DNA from: JAPHTQ01 sp050287105
Lineage (GTDB): Bacteria; Pseudomonadota; Gammaproteobacteria; Thiohalomonadales; Thiohalomonadaceae
NCBI GenBank assembly: GCA_050287105.1
Contig: JBNKBG010000032.1
Coordinates: 1-24,888 of the forward strand
Length of the DNA stretch: 24,888 bases
Direction of reading: 5' to 3'
Shown here: positions 1-8,255 of the stretch, piece after piece
How positions within the stretch are numbered: position 1 is the first letter of the stretch
Layout of the letters: each line of letters opens with the position of its first letter
Position numbers and translations under genes: made by a program
Notes under the pieces: generated by a model
Told to the model about the DNA's origin: nothing
What the model saw: only the letters and a program-made list of their open reading frames with translations
Database searches by the model: none

Positions 1-2159
1 GGGGCGTCATTGATCCCGTCACCAACCATGGCTACCCACTCCCCCTGTTCCTGCAATTCTCTGATCACCCGGTCCTTGTCCTGGGGCAGGACCTCGGCAA
101 TCACATTCATGCCGCCCAGCTGCTCCGCTACCGCTTCGGCTACCCGTTGCCGGTCGCCGCTCAGCAGGGTCATGCGTATGCCCGCTGCGCGCAGGTTCTG
201 TACCAGGGTTTTGGCGTCCGGTCGAAGCTCATCGGCAATGGCAAGCAGGCCGGCGTAGGCACCGTCTACGGCCACATGGACGCAGCTGAATGCCTGGGAT
301 TCAAGCTCGTGTACGGTCTTGCTGCTGATATCGTCCAGGCGGACCTGATGTTGTTCCAGCCACCCCGTCGTGCCGACCACCACCTGATGACCGTCAACCT
401 GGGCTTTGATGCCATTTCCGGGCAGGTTTTCGAAATGCTCGGGCACCATTGAGGGAGTAATGAGCTGACGTTCCGTGGCCGCCTCGAGGATGGCGCTGGC
501 GATGTTGTGCTCGGAGTAGCGCTCGGCGATGGCAGCGAGTCGTAGCAAGCGCTCCTCAGTAAAACCATCGAGGCTGTGAATTTTTTGCAGGCGCATCTTG
601 CCCGTGGTCAGGGTGCCGGTTTTGTCGAAGACCACATGACTGATCTGCGACAGGGTCTCCAGTACCTCACCGTTCTTGACCAGGATACCGTGTCGTGCCC
701 CCTGGCCCGAGGCGACGGCGATGGCCATCGGCGTTGCCAGACCGAAGGCGCAGGGGCAGGTGATGATCAATACCGAGGTGGCCGCCATTAGTGCCAGTTC
801 AAAGCTGGTCCCGAGCCACCAGGCGAAGGTGATACCGGAGAGGATCAGGGTGACCATTACAAACCAGGGTACGATACGGTCGGCGGTGCACTGAATCGGC
901 GCCTTGGATGCCTGCGCCTCCTCGACCAGGGCGATGATGCGGCCCAACGAGGTATCACGCAAAGTGCCGGTAACGCGTACTGTCAACGCACTGCTCAGGT
1001 TCATGGTGCCGGCGGAGACGCTGTCATTGATCGTCTTCTCCAGCGGTACCGACTCCCCGCTGAGCATGCTCTCATCCACGGTGCTGCGCCCCTCGACGAT
1101 GATGCCATCCACGGGGATCTTGGTACCGGCCTTGACCAGTACCAACTGCTCTGTGGCTACACTGCGAATTGGGGTGATCTTCTCCTCGCCATCGTGCAGA
1201 ACAATCGCGACTCGGGGCTGCAGATCCATCAGGCGCTGGGTGGCAGCGACGGCATGACGTTTGGACATCGCCTCCAGGTAGCGTCCAACCAGAATGACGA
1301 ACATGAAGTTCACCACCGTATCGAAATAGACTTCGCCGACCGCCTGATCGCTGAGGGTGATATAGACCGAGTAGAAATAGGTGGTGCTCGCACCGAGGGC
1401 GATGGGCAGGTCCATGGTCAGGTGGAGATTACGCAGCCCTGACCAGGCCCCCTTGAGGAATGGCCAGCCGGAGTAAAACAGGGTCGGTGTCGCCAGGGCA
1501 AAACCGAGCCACTGAAACAGGCCGAGGAATTTTCCGTCGTCGGCGCTATCGGCGCCGGCGTAGAGGGCAATGGAGATCCACATCAGGTTCATCATGGTGA
1601 ACCCGGCGAAGGCCATGCGGAACAACAGTGCCCGGTTTTGTTTCTTGATCAGACCTTCTGCGGATTCTGGATCGAACGGTACCGCAGCGTAGCCTATCTG
1701 CCCGAGGCGGTTAATGATTTCGGAGAGTTTGAGTCGGCTGTTGTCCCAACGTAGCAACAGGCGCTTACCGGAGAGATTGACCTGGGCGTTGAGTACGCCT
1801 GGCAGGCGGTTCAGCGTGCGCTCAATAAGCCAGACACAGGCGGCGCAGTGGATGCCCTCGACCAGCAGGTGGATCTCCCGCATTGCTCCCAGGTCGTGGA
1901 TATACTCCTCCTGGACCTCATCCAGATCATAGAGTGCTGTGTCTTTGGGTGGCTCGGGAGGGGGGGCAAGGAGGGTGCCCTCCGGTGTGCGCTGGTAGAA
2001 GCCCTGCAGGCCAGCTTCATAGATGGCCTGGCACACCGATTGGCAACCGAAGCAGCAGAACTCTCGCTTTGCGCCGTCGATCTCCTCGCTAAACTGTTCG
2101 TCCGGCGGTAACGGCAGGCCGCAGTGAAAACAGCCTCCGTCTGGGAGAGCGCGGCTCAT
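1..2159 (-). CDS. ccoI: CcoI/FixI-type copper-transporting P1B ATPase, 3' end cut by window edge
   Basis: Inner-membrane heavy-metal P-type ATPase expected to supply copper for the CuB site of the cbb3 oxidase. I translated the frame by hand: 719 residues are visible and the last membrane segments lie outside the window. In order: an N-terminal cysteine cluster typical of FixI/CcoI proteins (C10xxC13, C35 C36 C39 C43), an HMA domain with CAAC at 105-108, membrane segments, the ion-binding CPC at 468-470, the phosphorylation motif DKTGT starting at D512, and the hinge motif GDGINDA ending at residue 719. The usual His-Pro dipeptide of the nucleotide-binding domain is His551-Asn552 here, which is unusual. 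ATG at 2159 lies 9 nt after the fixH stop, with only a weak ribosome binding site, suggesting translational coupling. The position after ccoG and fixH supports CcoI over a general CopA exporter. Confidence 0.93.
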   Translation of the reverse strand, partial: MSRALPDGGCFHCGLPLPPDEQFSEEIDGAKREFCCFGCQSVCQAIYEAGLQGFYQRTPEGTLLAPPPEPPKDTALYDLDEVQEEYIHDLGAMREIHLLVEGIHCAACVWLIERTLNRLPGVLNAQVNLSGKRLLLRWDNSRLKLSEIINRLGQIGYAAVPFDPESAEGLIKKQNRALLFRMAFAGFTMMNLMWISIALYAGADSADDGKFLGLFQWLGFALATPTLFYSGWPFLKGAWSGLRNLHLTMDLPIALGASTTYFYSVYITLSDQAVGEVYFDTVVNFMFVILVGRYLEAMSKRHAVAATQRLMDLQPRVAIVLHDGEEKITPIRSVATEQLVLVKAGTKIPVDGIIVEGRSTVDESMLSGESVPLEKTINDSVSAGTMNLSSALTVRVTGTLRDTSLGRIIALVEEAQASKAPIQCTADRIVPWFVMVTLILSGITFAWWLGTSFELALMAATSVLIITCPCAFGLATPMAIAVASGQGARHGILVKNGEVLETLSQISHVVFDKTGTLTTGKMRLQKIHSLDGFTEERLLRLAAIAERYSEHNIASAILEAATERQLITPSMVPEHFENLPGNGIKAQVDGHQVVVGTTGWLEQHQVRLDDISSKTVHELESQAFSCVHVAVDGAYAGLLAIADELRPDAKTLVQNLRAAGIRMTLLSGDRQRVAEAVAEQLGGMNVIAEVLPQDKDRVIRELQEQGEWVAMVGDGINDA

Positions 2160-2168
2160 CGGCGCTAC

Positions 2169-2678
2169 TTAAGGTACGAGGGCGCTAATGCGGCGGGAGA
2201 TCTCCATTTCGTCCTCGCCCCGCTTGACCAGAATTCTGATGTCCCATATCCCTTTCAGTGGCAGGCTCAGGCGAGACTGAAAAACGCCATCGGCAACCAC
2301 ACTCATGTCAGTGATGTAATCAGCATCGGCATCGGAGGGGCGATAGGCCTGGATGCGAGCTGAGGCACCACGCAACGGCATTCCGGCGGCGTCTACCACA
2401 TTGACGCTGAAGCTAGTTTCCTGAGCGACATAGACCTCATCCGGCAAGGTCAGTTTGGCTTCCCAGCCAAGACGGGCATGCATCTGCTTTTTCTTGAGAA
2501 AGTTCTTTTCAACATCGCGTCCCTTCTCGTAGTAGTCCTTGTCGACCAGCCCGGGGGTGGTGTTGAAGGCCGTCACGATGAAGGCAACGTTGACCAGAAC
2601 AACCGTGATTAACAGGCCAAGCCAACCCAGTACCCACGGGTTGCGCAAGGCCTGCTTGCTGTTTTGTGATATGAACAT
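2169..2678 (-). CDS. ccoH: FixH/CcoH family cbb3 oxidase assembly protein
   Basis: A 169-residue single-pass membrane protein of the FixH family, needed for assembly or stability of cbb3 oxidase. One hydrophobic segment lies at about residues 14-38, preceded by a short cytoplasmic N-terminus. The motif PGLVDKDYYEKG just after the membrane segment is the conserved FixH signature. The rest is a periplasmic beta-rich domain ending at Pro169. ATG at 2678 follows an AGGTAACGAG stretch that serves as a modest ribosome binding site. It sits 69 nt downstream of ccoG and 9 nt upstream of ccoI, the standard ccoG-H-I order. ccoS, which often follows ccoI, would fall beyond the window edge. Confidence 0.93.
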   Translation of the reverse strand: MFISQNSKQALRNPWVLGWLGLLITVVLVNVAFIVTAFNTTPGLVDKDYYEKGRDVEKNFLKKKQMHARLGWEAKLTLPDEVYVAQETSFSVNVVDAAGMPLRGASARIQAYRPSDADADYITDMSVVADGVFQSRLSLPLKGIWDIRILVKRGEDEMEISRRISALVP

Positions 2679-2747
2679 CTCGTTACCTGTCTCTTGGTAT
2701 GCAGTTGTAAAGATGCTTCAAGTGCGCCTTATTCTGGTCAGCATCCC

Positions 2748-4163
2748 TTAGCGGGGGCTGAAGAACGCGCTTTCATACTTCACGAAATCTTCCGGGTTGG
2801 TCGCGTTGTACGCCTTGAAGGTCAGCGGAACACGCGAGCCATCCAGATTATTGCGTGGAACCTTCACATAGACGATATGCGAAAGCAACTTGCCAGGATG
2901 AATGCTCAGGGATTTAACCGAATCACTCAGTTCCAGTCCATCCGGTCCTTCCGCAGTGATCATGATTTCTACAGGCTTATCCTGCTTGTTGAGGATCTTG
3001 ACGTCATAGCGGTTCTGGATGGAGCCGTCACTGAGCTGGACAAACAGAGGCGAGCGCTCGTGAATGACCTTGAGTTCCAGGGTACCCAGGTGGGTCACGC
3101 CATAGCCAATACCGGTCAGGGCTAGCAGGAGAATTCCGATGTAGACCAGTGGACGTGGGCGCTGATGGAGTTTCAGGGTCGGCTTGCCATCGAGTTCATC
3201 CAGCGAGGCGTAGCGGATGAGGCCGCGAGGCTTGCTGATCTTGTCCATGACGGAGTCGCAGGCGTCGATGCAGAGTGCGCAGGTGATACAACCCTCCTGT
3301 TGGCCGCCACGGATGTCGATGCCGGTGGGGCAGACCGCGACGCAGAGATTGCAGTCGATGCAGTCACCATTGCCCTGTTCGGTTTCGCCTTTTTTCAGCT
3401 TGCCACGTGGCTCACCACGCTTGAAATCATAGGCCGGCAGGATGGTTTCACGGTCATACATAACACCCTGGATACGTGCGTAGGGGCAAAGCCAGAAGCA
3501 GACCTGCTCGCGCATGAAACCGGCAAGGAGGAAGGTACCCGCCGTGAACAGGCCCAATACGGCCCAGGCAACGGGTGATGCAGTCAGTGAGAAATAGCTC
3601 TTCCATAGCTCTAAGGCATCGGTAAACCAGGCAGCAAAGCTGACACCTGTCAGCATGGCAATGATCAACCAGATAAGATATTTGCTGCCCTTCAGGCGAA
3701 TTTTGCGAAAATCGAGTGGGGCGTCGAGCAGTTTACGGCGCTGGCTGGGATTGCCCTCAATCTTCTCCTCAATCCACATAAACAGGTCGGTCCAGGCGGT
3801 CTGGAAGCAGAAGAAACCGCAAAAGACTCGTCCGGCGATGGAGGTAACAACCGCCAATAGCATGGCGAAGAACATTAATACCAGGGAGAGCATCCACACA
3901 TCCTGGGGCAGGATGGTGATATCGAAAAAGTGAAATTGCCGATCAGGGATATCGAGAAGAATTGCCTGGCGTCCATTCCAACGCATGTAGGGGCCGAGGA
4001 AGAAGATTAGCCAGACCGAGTGGGTCAGCCACTTCAGGGTGCGGAATCTTCCTGGCATCCGCCGTGGGAAGACCGTGCCAGCCTCGACATTGACATGCCA
4101 GGTGCTGGTTTCTTCGTAGAGATCATCGACAATTTTCTGCTTCGCGTCGGAAGTATCGTTCAC
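2748..4163 (-). CDS. ccoG: CcoG/FixG cbb3 oxidase accessory ferredoxin-like membrane protein
   Basis: Polytopic membrane protein of the CcoG/FixG/RdxA family; characterised members reduce copper for delivery to the cbb3 oxidase. With the GTG start chosen here it is 471 residues. Two [4Fe-4S] cysteine sets are visible: C268/271/274/278 (the last followed by Pro) and C292/295/298/302. Further cysteine pairs lie in membrane segments (C115/C119 and C222/C226, the latter in CFWLCPYARIQG). The C-terminal third is the periplasmic FixG domain. An in-frame ATG at 4241 would add 26 residues, but GGGAGG lies 5 nt before the GTG at 4163 and the protein from there matches family N-termini, so the extension is probably not translated. 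It is separated from the upstream small gene by about 320 nt with a terminator, so it likely has its own promoter. Confidence 0.94.
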   Translation of the reverse strand: MNDTSDAKQKIVDDLYEETSTWHVNVEAGTVFPRRMPGRFRTLKWLTHSVWLIFFLGPYMRWNGRQAILLDIPDRQFHFFDITILPQDVWMLSLVLMFFAMLLAVVTSIAGRVFCGFFCFQTAWTDLFMWIEEKIEGNPSQRRKLLDAPLDFRKIRLKGSKYLIWLIIAMLTGVSFAAWFTDALELWKSYFSLTASPVAWAVLGLFTAGTFLLAGFMREQVCFWLCPYARIQGVMYDRETILPAYDFKRGEPRGKLKKGETEQGNGDCIDCNLCVAVCPTGIDIRGGQQEGCITCALCIDACDSVMDKISKPRGLIRYASLDELDGKPTLKLHQRPRPLVYIGILLLALTGIGYGVTHLGTLELKVIHERSPLFVQLSDGSIQNRYDVKILNKQDKPVEIMITAEGPDGLELSDSVKSLSIHPGKLLSHIVYVKVPRNNLDGSRVPLTFKAYNATNPEDFVKYESAFFSPR

Positions 4164-4483
4164 TTGTGCCTCCCGCCCACCCACCAAGGATATGGGCAAA
4201 TCACTAAATAAAATAACCGGCGCAAAAAGGACGCCTGGCAACCGTTAATTCATCATTCCCTGATTTCTTGCTGTAGTTGTTAGTTATAGCGGCGAATAGT
4301 AGCACACTATAAGAAACCACTAAATAATCTGGGGAGTTATCGTTGACTTTGTTTGGAAAGATAACCCTTGGAAATGTATTGTATTTTTTGTGCGGCAGGA
4401 GAGTAGCGGATTTTTTGTGGGCAATAAAAAGGGGGGATAAATCCCCCCGGTACAGATCAGTAATACTCTATTCGTCAGAATAA
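4164..4483. other. Intergenic region between the 37-residue gene and ccoG
   Basis: About 320 nt without a gene. It holds the minus-strand terminator at 4424-4448 and must contain the promoter of the ccoGHI transcript. A spaced inverted repeat GTTATC...GATAAC flanks an AT-rich stretch around 4337-4366, and TTATAGT-like hexamers near 4300-4310 on the minus strand could be a -10, but I see no convincing -35 and no FNR box. The promoter is therefore not called. Confidence 0.5.
4424..4448 (-). terminator. Rho-independent terminator after the cbb3 structural operon
   Basis: On the minus strand a perfect inverted repeat with arms GGGGGGAT and ATCCCCCC (4431-4448) is followed at once by TTTTT (4430-4426). 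It lies 35 nt after the stop of the 37-residue gene, so it ends a transcript that includes ccoNOQP plus that gene and separates it from ccoGHI. Confidence 0.85.
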
Positions 4484-4597
4484 TTAGTCGTGCGAGTGAG
4501 TCGAGTTAATTTGACGACCCACACGAACACCAATTACGACCAGCACAAGAATGCTGACTGCCACAGTTACGATAGACCAGAAAGCTACTGAATCCAT
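4484..4597 (-). CDS. 37-residue single-pass membrane protein downstream of ccoP, unnamed
   Basis: A short gene read directly from the minus strand: it begins MDSVAFWSIVTVAVSILVLV and ends NSTHSHD. Residues about 5-25 form one hydrophobic helix, followed by a positively charged VRVGRQ stretch and a His-containing tail. GAGG lies 8 nt before the ATG, codon use is ordinary, and the gene is inside the ccoNOQP transcript, before its terminator and behind two strong hairpins. It is not CcoQ, which is present separately at 5538-5750. Size and topology resemble small oxidase subunits such as CcoM of Pseudomonas stutzeri cbb3, or CydX of cytochrome bd, but I cannot establish homology by eye. A role as an accessory subunit or assembly factor of cbb3 is inferred from context only. 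Confidence 0.72.
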   Translation of the reverse strand: MDSVAFWSIVTVAVSILVLVVIGVRVGRQINSTHSHD

Positions 4598-4618
4598 GAT
4601 TACATCCTCTTTAGGTTT

Positions 4619-4644
4619 GGGCCACACGTAGGGGCGTGTGGCCC
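4619..4644 (-). other. Intercistronic RNA hairpin upstream of the 37-residue gene
   Basis: Perfect 10-bp inverted repeat, arms GGGCCACACG and CGTGTGGCCC with a 6-nt loop. On the minus strand no U-run follows, so it is not a standard terminator. It lies 21 nt upstream of the small gene's ATG and may stabilise or process the ccoNOQP message. Confidence 0.65.
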
Positions 4645-4657
4645 GAACTTTGGAATA

Positions 4658-4681
4658 GGGCGGCGAATACTACCGCCGCCC
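4658..4681 (-). other. Second intercistronic hairpin just after ccoP
   Basis: Perfect 8-bp GC-only inverted repeat, arms GGGCGGCG and CGCCGCCC with an 8-nt loop, starting 14 nt after the ccoP stop on the minus strand. No U-tract follows. Together with the neighbouring 10-bp hairpin it forms a tandem structured spacer between ccoP and the 37-residue gene. Confidence 0.65.
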
Positions 4682-4695
4682 GTCCCCTTTACTGC

Positions 4696-5541
4696 TTACT
4701 GACCACCGCCCAGCTTGTGGACGTATACCGCCAGTTTTTTGATCTCGGTGTCAGACAACTTACCGCCGCCGAACTTCGGCATTACCGCGCTACGGGTCTG
4801 CGGGTCAGACGGATCGTTTACACCATGAGTAATAGTGTAGACGACGCTGGCGCGCTGGTCCTTGGCGGCAAAACGGTAGATGCCGTCGGTCAGGTTGGCT
4901 GAGCCCATGAAGGTCTGGCCTTTACCGTCCGGACCGTGGCAGGCGATACAACCCTTGGCAGTGAACAGCGGGCTGCTGGTCGGGTTTTTGGCGATAACGG
5001 CATCGGCCAGTTCGTTGATTTCGGCCGCGCTCAGAATCTTGCCGTGCGAGGTCATGATGCCGTTACGACCGCCGGTGATAGTGGCTACGATGGTGTTGAT
5101 GTCACCGCCGTAGAGCCAGTCATCATCAGCCAGTACCGGGAAGTTCGGGTTACCCTGACCACCGGTGCCATGACAGGCGGCGCAGTTGTCACCGAACAGT
5201 ACCTTGGCAGAACGAACTACATAGTTGGACAGTTCGCTGTCAGCCAGAATGGCTGCAGCAGACATGCCCGGCAGTTGGTTCTCGTACTTGGCGCGTTTTG
5301 CTTCGATCGCACCCAGATCCTGCTTGTACTCCTTGATGGAGGTCCAGCCAGTCAAACCCTTGGTGTGGGTAGTGAGCATGGGCCACATCGGGTAGATAAA
5401 GCCATATACAAGGACGAGGATCCAGCTAGCGTGGAAGCCCAACATCCACCACTTCGGTGGATCATTGGTCAATTCACGCAGGGTGTCATCCCAGAGGTGC
5501 CCGGTATCCGGAGCACTGTACGGATTTGTGTTGTCACTCAT
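4696..5541 (-). CDS. ccoP: cbb3-type cytochrome c oxidase subunit III (diheme cytochrome c)
   Basis: Membrane-anchored diheme cytochrome c that passes electrons from periplasmic donors to CcoO. The protein has 281 residues. The N-terminal FixP-type segment contains the WWMLGFHASWILVLVYGFIY membrane helix (31-50). Two heme-attachment motifs follow: C120-A-A-C123-H124 and C198-I-A-C201-H202. Likely distal ligands are M163 (GIMTSHG) and M254 (AVMPKFGG). The start ATG overlaps the ccoQ stop by 4 nt (ATGA), and GGAG lies upstream inside ccoQ. Length is close to that of other two-heme CcoP proteins. Confidence 0.97.
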   Translation of the reverse strand: MSDNTNPYSAPDTGHLWDDTLRELTNDPPKWWMLGFHASWILVLVYGFIYPMWPMLTTHTKGLTGWTSIKEYKQDLGAIEAKRAKYENQLPGMSAAAILADSELSNYVVRSAKVLFGDNCAACHGTGGQGNPNFPVLADDDWLYGGDINTIVATITGGRNGIMTSHGKILSAAEINELADAVIAKNPTSSPLFTAKGCIACHGPDGKGQTFMGSANLTDGIYRFAAKDQRASVVYTITHGVNDPSDPQTRSAVMPKFGGGKLSDTEIKKLAVYVHKLGGGQ

Positions 5542-5750
5542 TTTCTGTTCTCCGTTTCGATAGAGGCGTCATCTTCCTCAAAGGGGAGATGGCGCTGTGA
5601 CTCGAGTTTGTCGCGGTTCTTCGGATTAAAGACGAATACATAGGCCCATACCATCAGGCAGAAGATGCCCACTGACACGAGCAGACCGATCCAGTCGTGC
5701 AGGGTCATTGCTGCCCAGTCGGTATGGAAGTATTCCTTCAGACCGTCCAT
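5538..5750 (-). CDS. ccoQ: cbb3-type oxidase subunit IV
   Basis: A 70-residue protein with one membrane helix (about residues 20-42, WIGLLVSVGIFCLMVWAYVFVF) followed by NPKNRD, the FixQ/CcoQ hallmark, and an acidic C-terminal tail. CcoQ stabilises the CcoNOP complex and in some species affects oxygen-dependent signalling. Its ATG overlaps the ccoO stop by one base (TAATG) and its stop overlaps ccoP by four, so the three are translationally coupled. Confidence 0.93.
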   Translation of the reverse strand: MDGLKEYFHTDWAAMTLHDWIGLLVSVGIFCLMVWAYVFVFNPKNRDKLESQRHLPFEEDDASIETENRK

Positions 5751-6460
5751 TAGTTACGGTAGTCCTTATCCTGGAACTTGATCATGGTGCCCAGTACCTG
5801 CAGGTAGGCTACGACAGCATCCATCTCAGTTTTGCCTTTAACTTCTTCGGCAGCATTGGCGATGTCGTCCTGGGTGTAGGGAACGCCAAGCATCGTCATG
5901 ACACGCATTACAGCTTGTGTGTGTCCAGGATTGATGGTGGCTTTATTCAACCAGGGGTAGTTAGGCATGACGGACTCGGGTACTACAGAGCGCGGAGCCT
6001 CCAGGTGACGGCGATGCCACTCGTCAGAGTATTTGCCGCCAACACGAGCAAGGTCCGGACCGGTACGCTTGGAACCCCACTGGAAGGGGTGGTCGTACAT
6101 GGACTCGGTAGCCAGGCTGTAGTGGCCATAGCGCTCTTTCTCATCACGGAACGGACGAATCATCTGGGAGTGACAGAGGTAGCAACCTTCACGCTTGTAA
6201 ACGTCGCGACCTGCCAGTTCCAGCGCGGTGTAAGGACGTACGCCATCACCAGCCTGCCAGGAGGCCAGAGTTTGACCAGCCTTACGCTGCCAGACGATTT
6301 CCGGGTGATTGTTATGCTCCATGGTGTCCTTCAGGAAGAACAGCGGAGCAATCTCTACCAGGCCACCCACGGAGAGCAGCACGGCGAGCATGATAAGCAT
6401 GAGAAAGACGTTACGTTCTGTCTTGTCTTGCAGCTTTGTTGAATGGATTTGATCAGCCAT
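5750..6460 (-). CDS. ccoO: cbb3-type cytochrome c oxidase subunit II (monoheme cytochrome c)
   Basis: Monoheme cytochrome c subunit that relays electrons from CcoP to the CcoN low-spin heme. The protein has 236 residues. An N-terminal membrane anchor spans about residues 18-42. The heme motif is C93-Y-L-C96-H97 in the conserved REGCYLCHSQMIRPFR, and the distal Met is M165 in SVMPNYPWL. Length is within the normal range for CcoO. The start lies 18 nt after the ccoN stop and is preceded by AGGAGGA, an excellent ribosome binding site. Confidence 0.97.
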   Translation of the reverse strand: MADQIHSTKLQDKTERNVFLMLIMLAVLLSVGGLVEIAPLFFLKDTMEHNNHPEIVWQRKAGQTLASWQAGDGVRPYTALELAGRDVYKREGCYLCHSQMIRPFRDEKERYGHYSLATESMYDHPFQWGSKRTGPDLARVGGKYSDEWHRRHLEAPRSVVPESVMPNYPWLNKATINPGHTQAVMRVMTMLGVPYTQDDIANAAEEVKGKTEMDAVVAYLQVLGTMIKFQDKDYRN

Positions 6461-6478
6461 TTTTATATGTCCTCCTGC

Positions 6479-7903
6479 TTAGACGCTGGCGGTAGCAGCG
6501 GAAGTGCTACGTGAGCCCGCGGCCTGGCGGATAGTCATTACGGTGTTGTACAGCATGAACACGCCACCCAACCAGTAGATCATGCCGCCGATGGCGCGCA
6601 TGGCATAGTAGGGGTGCATTGCTGCAACGGATTCGGCAAAGGTGTAGGTCAGAGTGCCGTACTCGTCGTAGTCACGCCACATCAGACCTTGCATGATGCC
6701 GGATACCCACATCGCAGAGATGTAGATTACCGCGCCGATGGTAGCCAGCCAGAAGTGGAGGTTAACCAGTTTGGCGGAGTACATGCGGGTGTTCCACAGT
6801 TTCTCGATCATGTGATAAACCGCGCCCGCACCGACCATGGCAACCCAGCCCAGCGCACCAGAGTGTACGTGACCAACGGTCCAGTCGGTGTAGTGGGAGA
6901 GGGCATTAACTGTCTTGGCTGACATGACCGGACCTTCGAAGGTGGACATGGCATAGAAGGCCAGAGACATAATCAGGAAGCGCAGGATGTAGTCATCACG
7001 CAGCTTATCCCAGGCGCCGGAGAGGGTCATCATACCGTTGATGGCACCACCCCAGGACGGGATGATCATAGCCAGGGAAACGGCGGCACCCAGTGAACCG
7101 GTCCAGTCAGGCAGAGCGGTGTATTGCAGGTGGTGAGCACCCAGCCATACATAACCGAACATCAGTGCCCAGAAGTGGATAACAGACAGACGGTATGAGA
7201 ATACAGGACGGTTAGCCTGCTTCGGTACGAAGTAGTACATGATGCCGAGGAAGCCGGCAGTCAGGTAGAAACCTACTGCGTTGTGACCCCACCACCACTG
7301 AACCATCGCATCCTGAACACCGGAGAATACGGAGTAGGAGTGGAACAGGTCGGTCGGCAGAGCCAGGGAGTTAACCACGTGCAGGTAGGTGATCATCACC
7401 ATCATGCCCATGAAGAACCAGTTAGACACATAGATGTGGCTGCTCTTGCGAGTCGCAACGGTCATAACGAAGTTCAGGGTGAAGGCAACCCAGACCAGGG
7501 CAATGGCGATATCAATCGGCCATTCCAGTTCTGCGTACTCTTTACCGCTGGTGAGGCCCAGTGGGAAGGAGATGACCGCTGATACGATGATCAGGTTCCA
7601 GCCCCAGAAGACAAACCATGCCAGTTTGTCACTCCACAGACGAACACCACAGGTGCGCTGTACGGAGTAGAAGCCGGTGGACATCAGTACACAACCACCA
7701 AAGGCAAAGATAACTGCATTGGTATGCAGCGGACGCAGGCGACCGAAGGAAAGTTCGGCCAGGTCCAGGTTAAGAACAGGCCAGGCCAGTTCTGATGCAA
7801 CGTAGACACCAACGAGGGTACCTACGACCAGATAGACGACGGCCATGACGGCAAACCACCGTACGACGTCGAAGCTGTATTTCTCTACTTGTGTTGTTTC
7901 CAC
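6479..7903 (-). CDS. ccoN: cbb3-type cytochrome c oxidase subunit I (catalytic)
   Basis: Catalytic heme-copper subunit (C-type oxidase) that reduces O2 at heme b3-CuB and pumps protons. The protein has 474 residues and about twelve membrane helices. Key residues are all present: H60 (RPLHTNAV) and H347 for low-spin heme b, H207, H257 and H258 for CuB, H345 for heme b3, and Y251 as the cross-linked tyrosine. E323 (TFEGP) is also present. To my knowledge these positions coincide with Pseudomonas stutzeri CcoN numbering. The start is GTG at 7903, with AAGGAG 8 nt upstream. It is the first gene of the ccoNOQP transcript, preceded by a leader of several hundred bases with an FNR-type box. Confidence 0.98.
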   Translation of the reverse strand: METTQVEKYSFDVVRWFAVMAVVYLVVGTLVGVYVASELAWPVLNLDLAELSFGRLRPLHTNAVIFAFGGCVLMSTGFYSVQRTCGVRLWSDKLAWFVFWGWNLIIVSAVISFPLGLTSGKEYAELEWPIDIAIALVWVAFTLNFVMTVATRKSSHIYVSNWFFMGMMVMITYLHVVNSLALPTDLFHSYSVFSGVQDAMVQWWWGHNAVGFYLTAGFLGIMYYFVPKQANRPVFSYRLSVIHFWALMFGYVWLGAHHLQYTALPDWTGSLGAAVSLAMIIPSWGGAINGMMTLSGAWDKLRDDYILRFLIMSLAFYAMSTFEGPVMSAKTVNALSHYTDWTVGHVHSGALGWVAMVGAGAVYHMIEKLWNTRMYSAKLVNLHFWLATIGAVIYISAMWVSGIMQGLMWRDYDEYGTLTYTFAESVAAMHPYYAMRAIGGMIYWLGGVFMLYNTVMTIRQAAGSRSTSAATASV

Positions 7904-8235
7904 AGAGTAGTCTCCTTTTTGTTGTTACAAAATTGTTGTATCAAACGGATGCCCTAGGGCTACCACCAAATTAGGGGATTTTGCAGGTAGCTGAGCAGGA
8001 ATATCACAACCCATAAGGTTGAATTCTGATATCTCTCTGTTTTTTTTGTCCTCCCCTGTCCGCTGTTATGCCAGCTTTGCCCTGCTTTGGGCGCTGAGCT
8101 ACCTGAAATGATTCACTTATTTAACATGGGGGATTTTGGGTGATTCGGCGTAGATGCCACCGATTCGGACTACTTTTCTTGATTGGAATGCATCTTTGGA
8201 TGAGGCAGGGCTTTAGTTTCACAGCTTAACCCTAT

Positions 8236-8255
8236 AAAAATACTCATGTATTTTT
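8236..8255. repeat. AT-rich inverted repeat in the cco leader
   Basis: Perfect 8-bp arms AAAAATAC and GTATTTTT around a TCAT loop. It could be an operator or a weak hairpin. It lies on the downstream side of the FNR box in the cco transcript direction, and its role is unknown. Confidence 0.45.

Noticed and set aside
4164..4241. N-terminal extension of ccoG from ATG 4241
   Set aside because: The GTG at 4163 has GGGAGG at ideal spacing and gives the family-like N-terminus.
4936..6442. Long plus-strand open frames opposite ccoP, ccoQ and ccoO (235 and 244 codons)
   Set aside because: They are antisense shadows of clearly conserved cbb3 subunits, lack ribosome binding sites and show no recognisable domains.
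7925..8014. 29-codon frame on the minus strand just upstream of ccoN
   Set aside because: No ribosome binding site and no recognisable features; likely chance.
8040..8047. Run of eight T as a terminator
   Set aside because: No stable GC-rich stem precedes it on the plus strand, and on the minus strand it is an A-run.
8179..8193. TTGATTGGAATGCA as a second FNR box
   Set aside because: Only the left half-site matches; the right half matches three of five bases.
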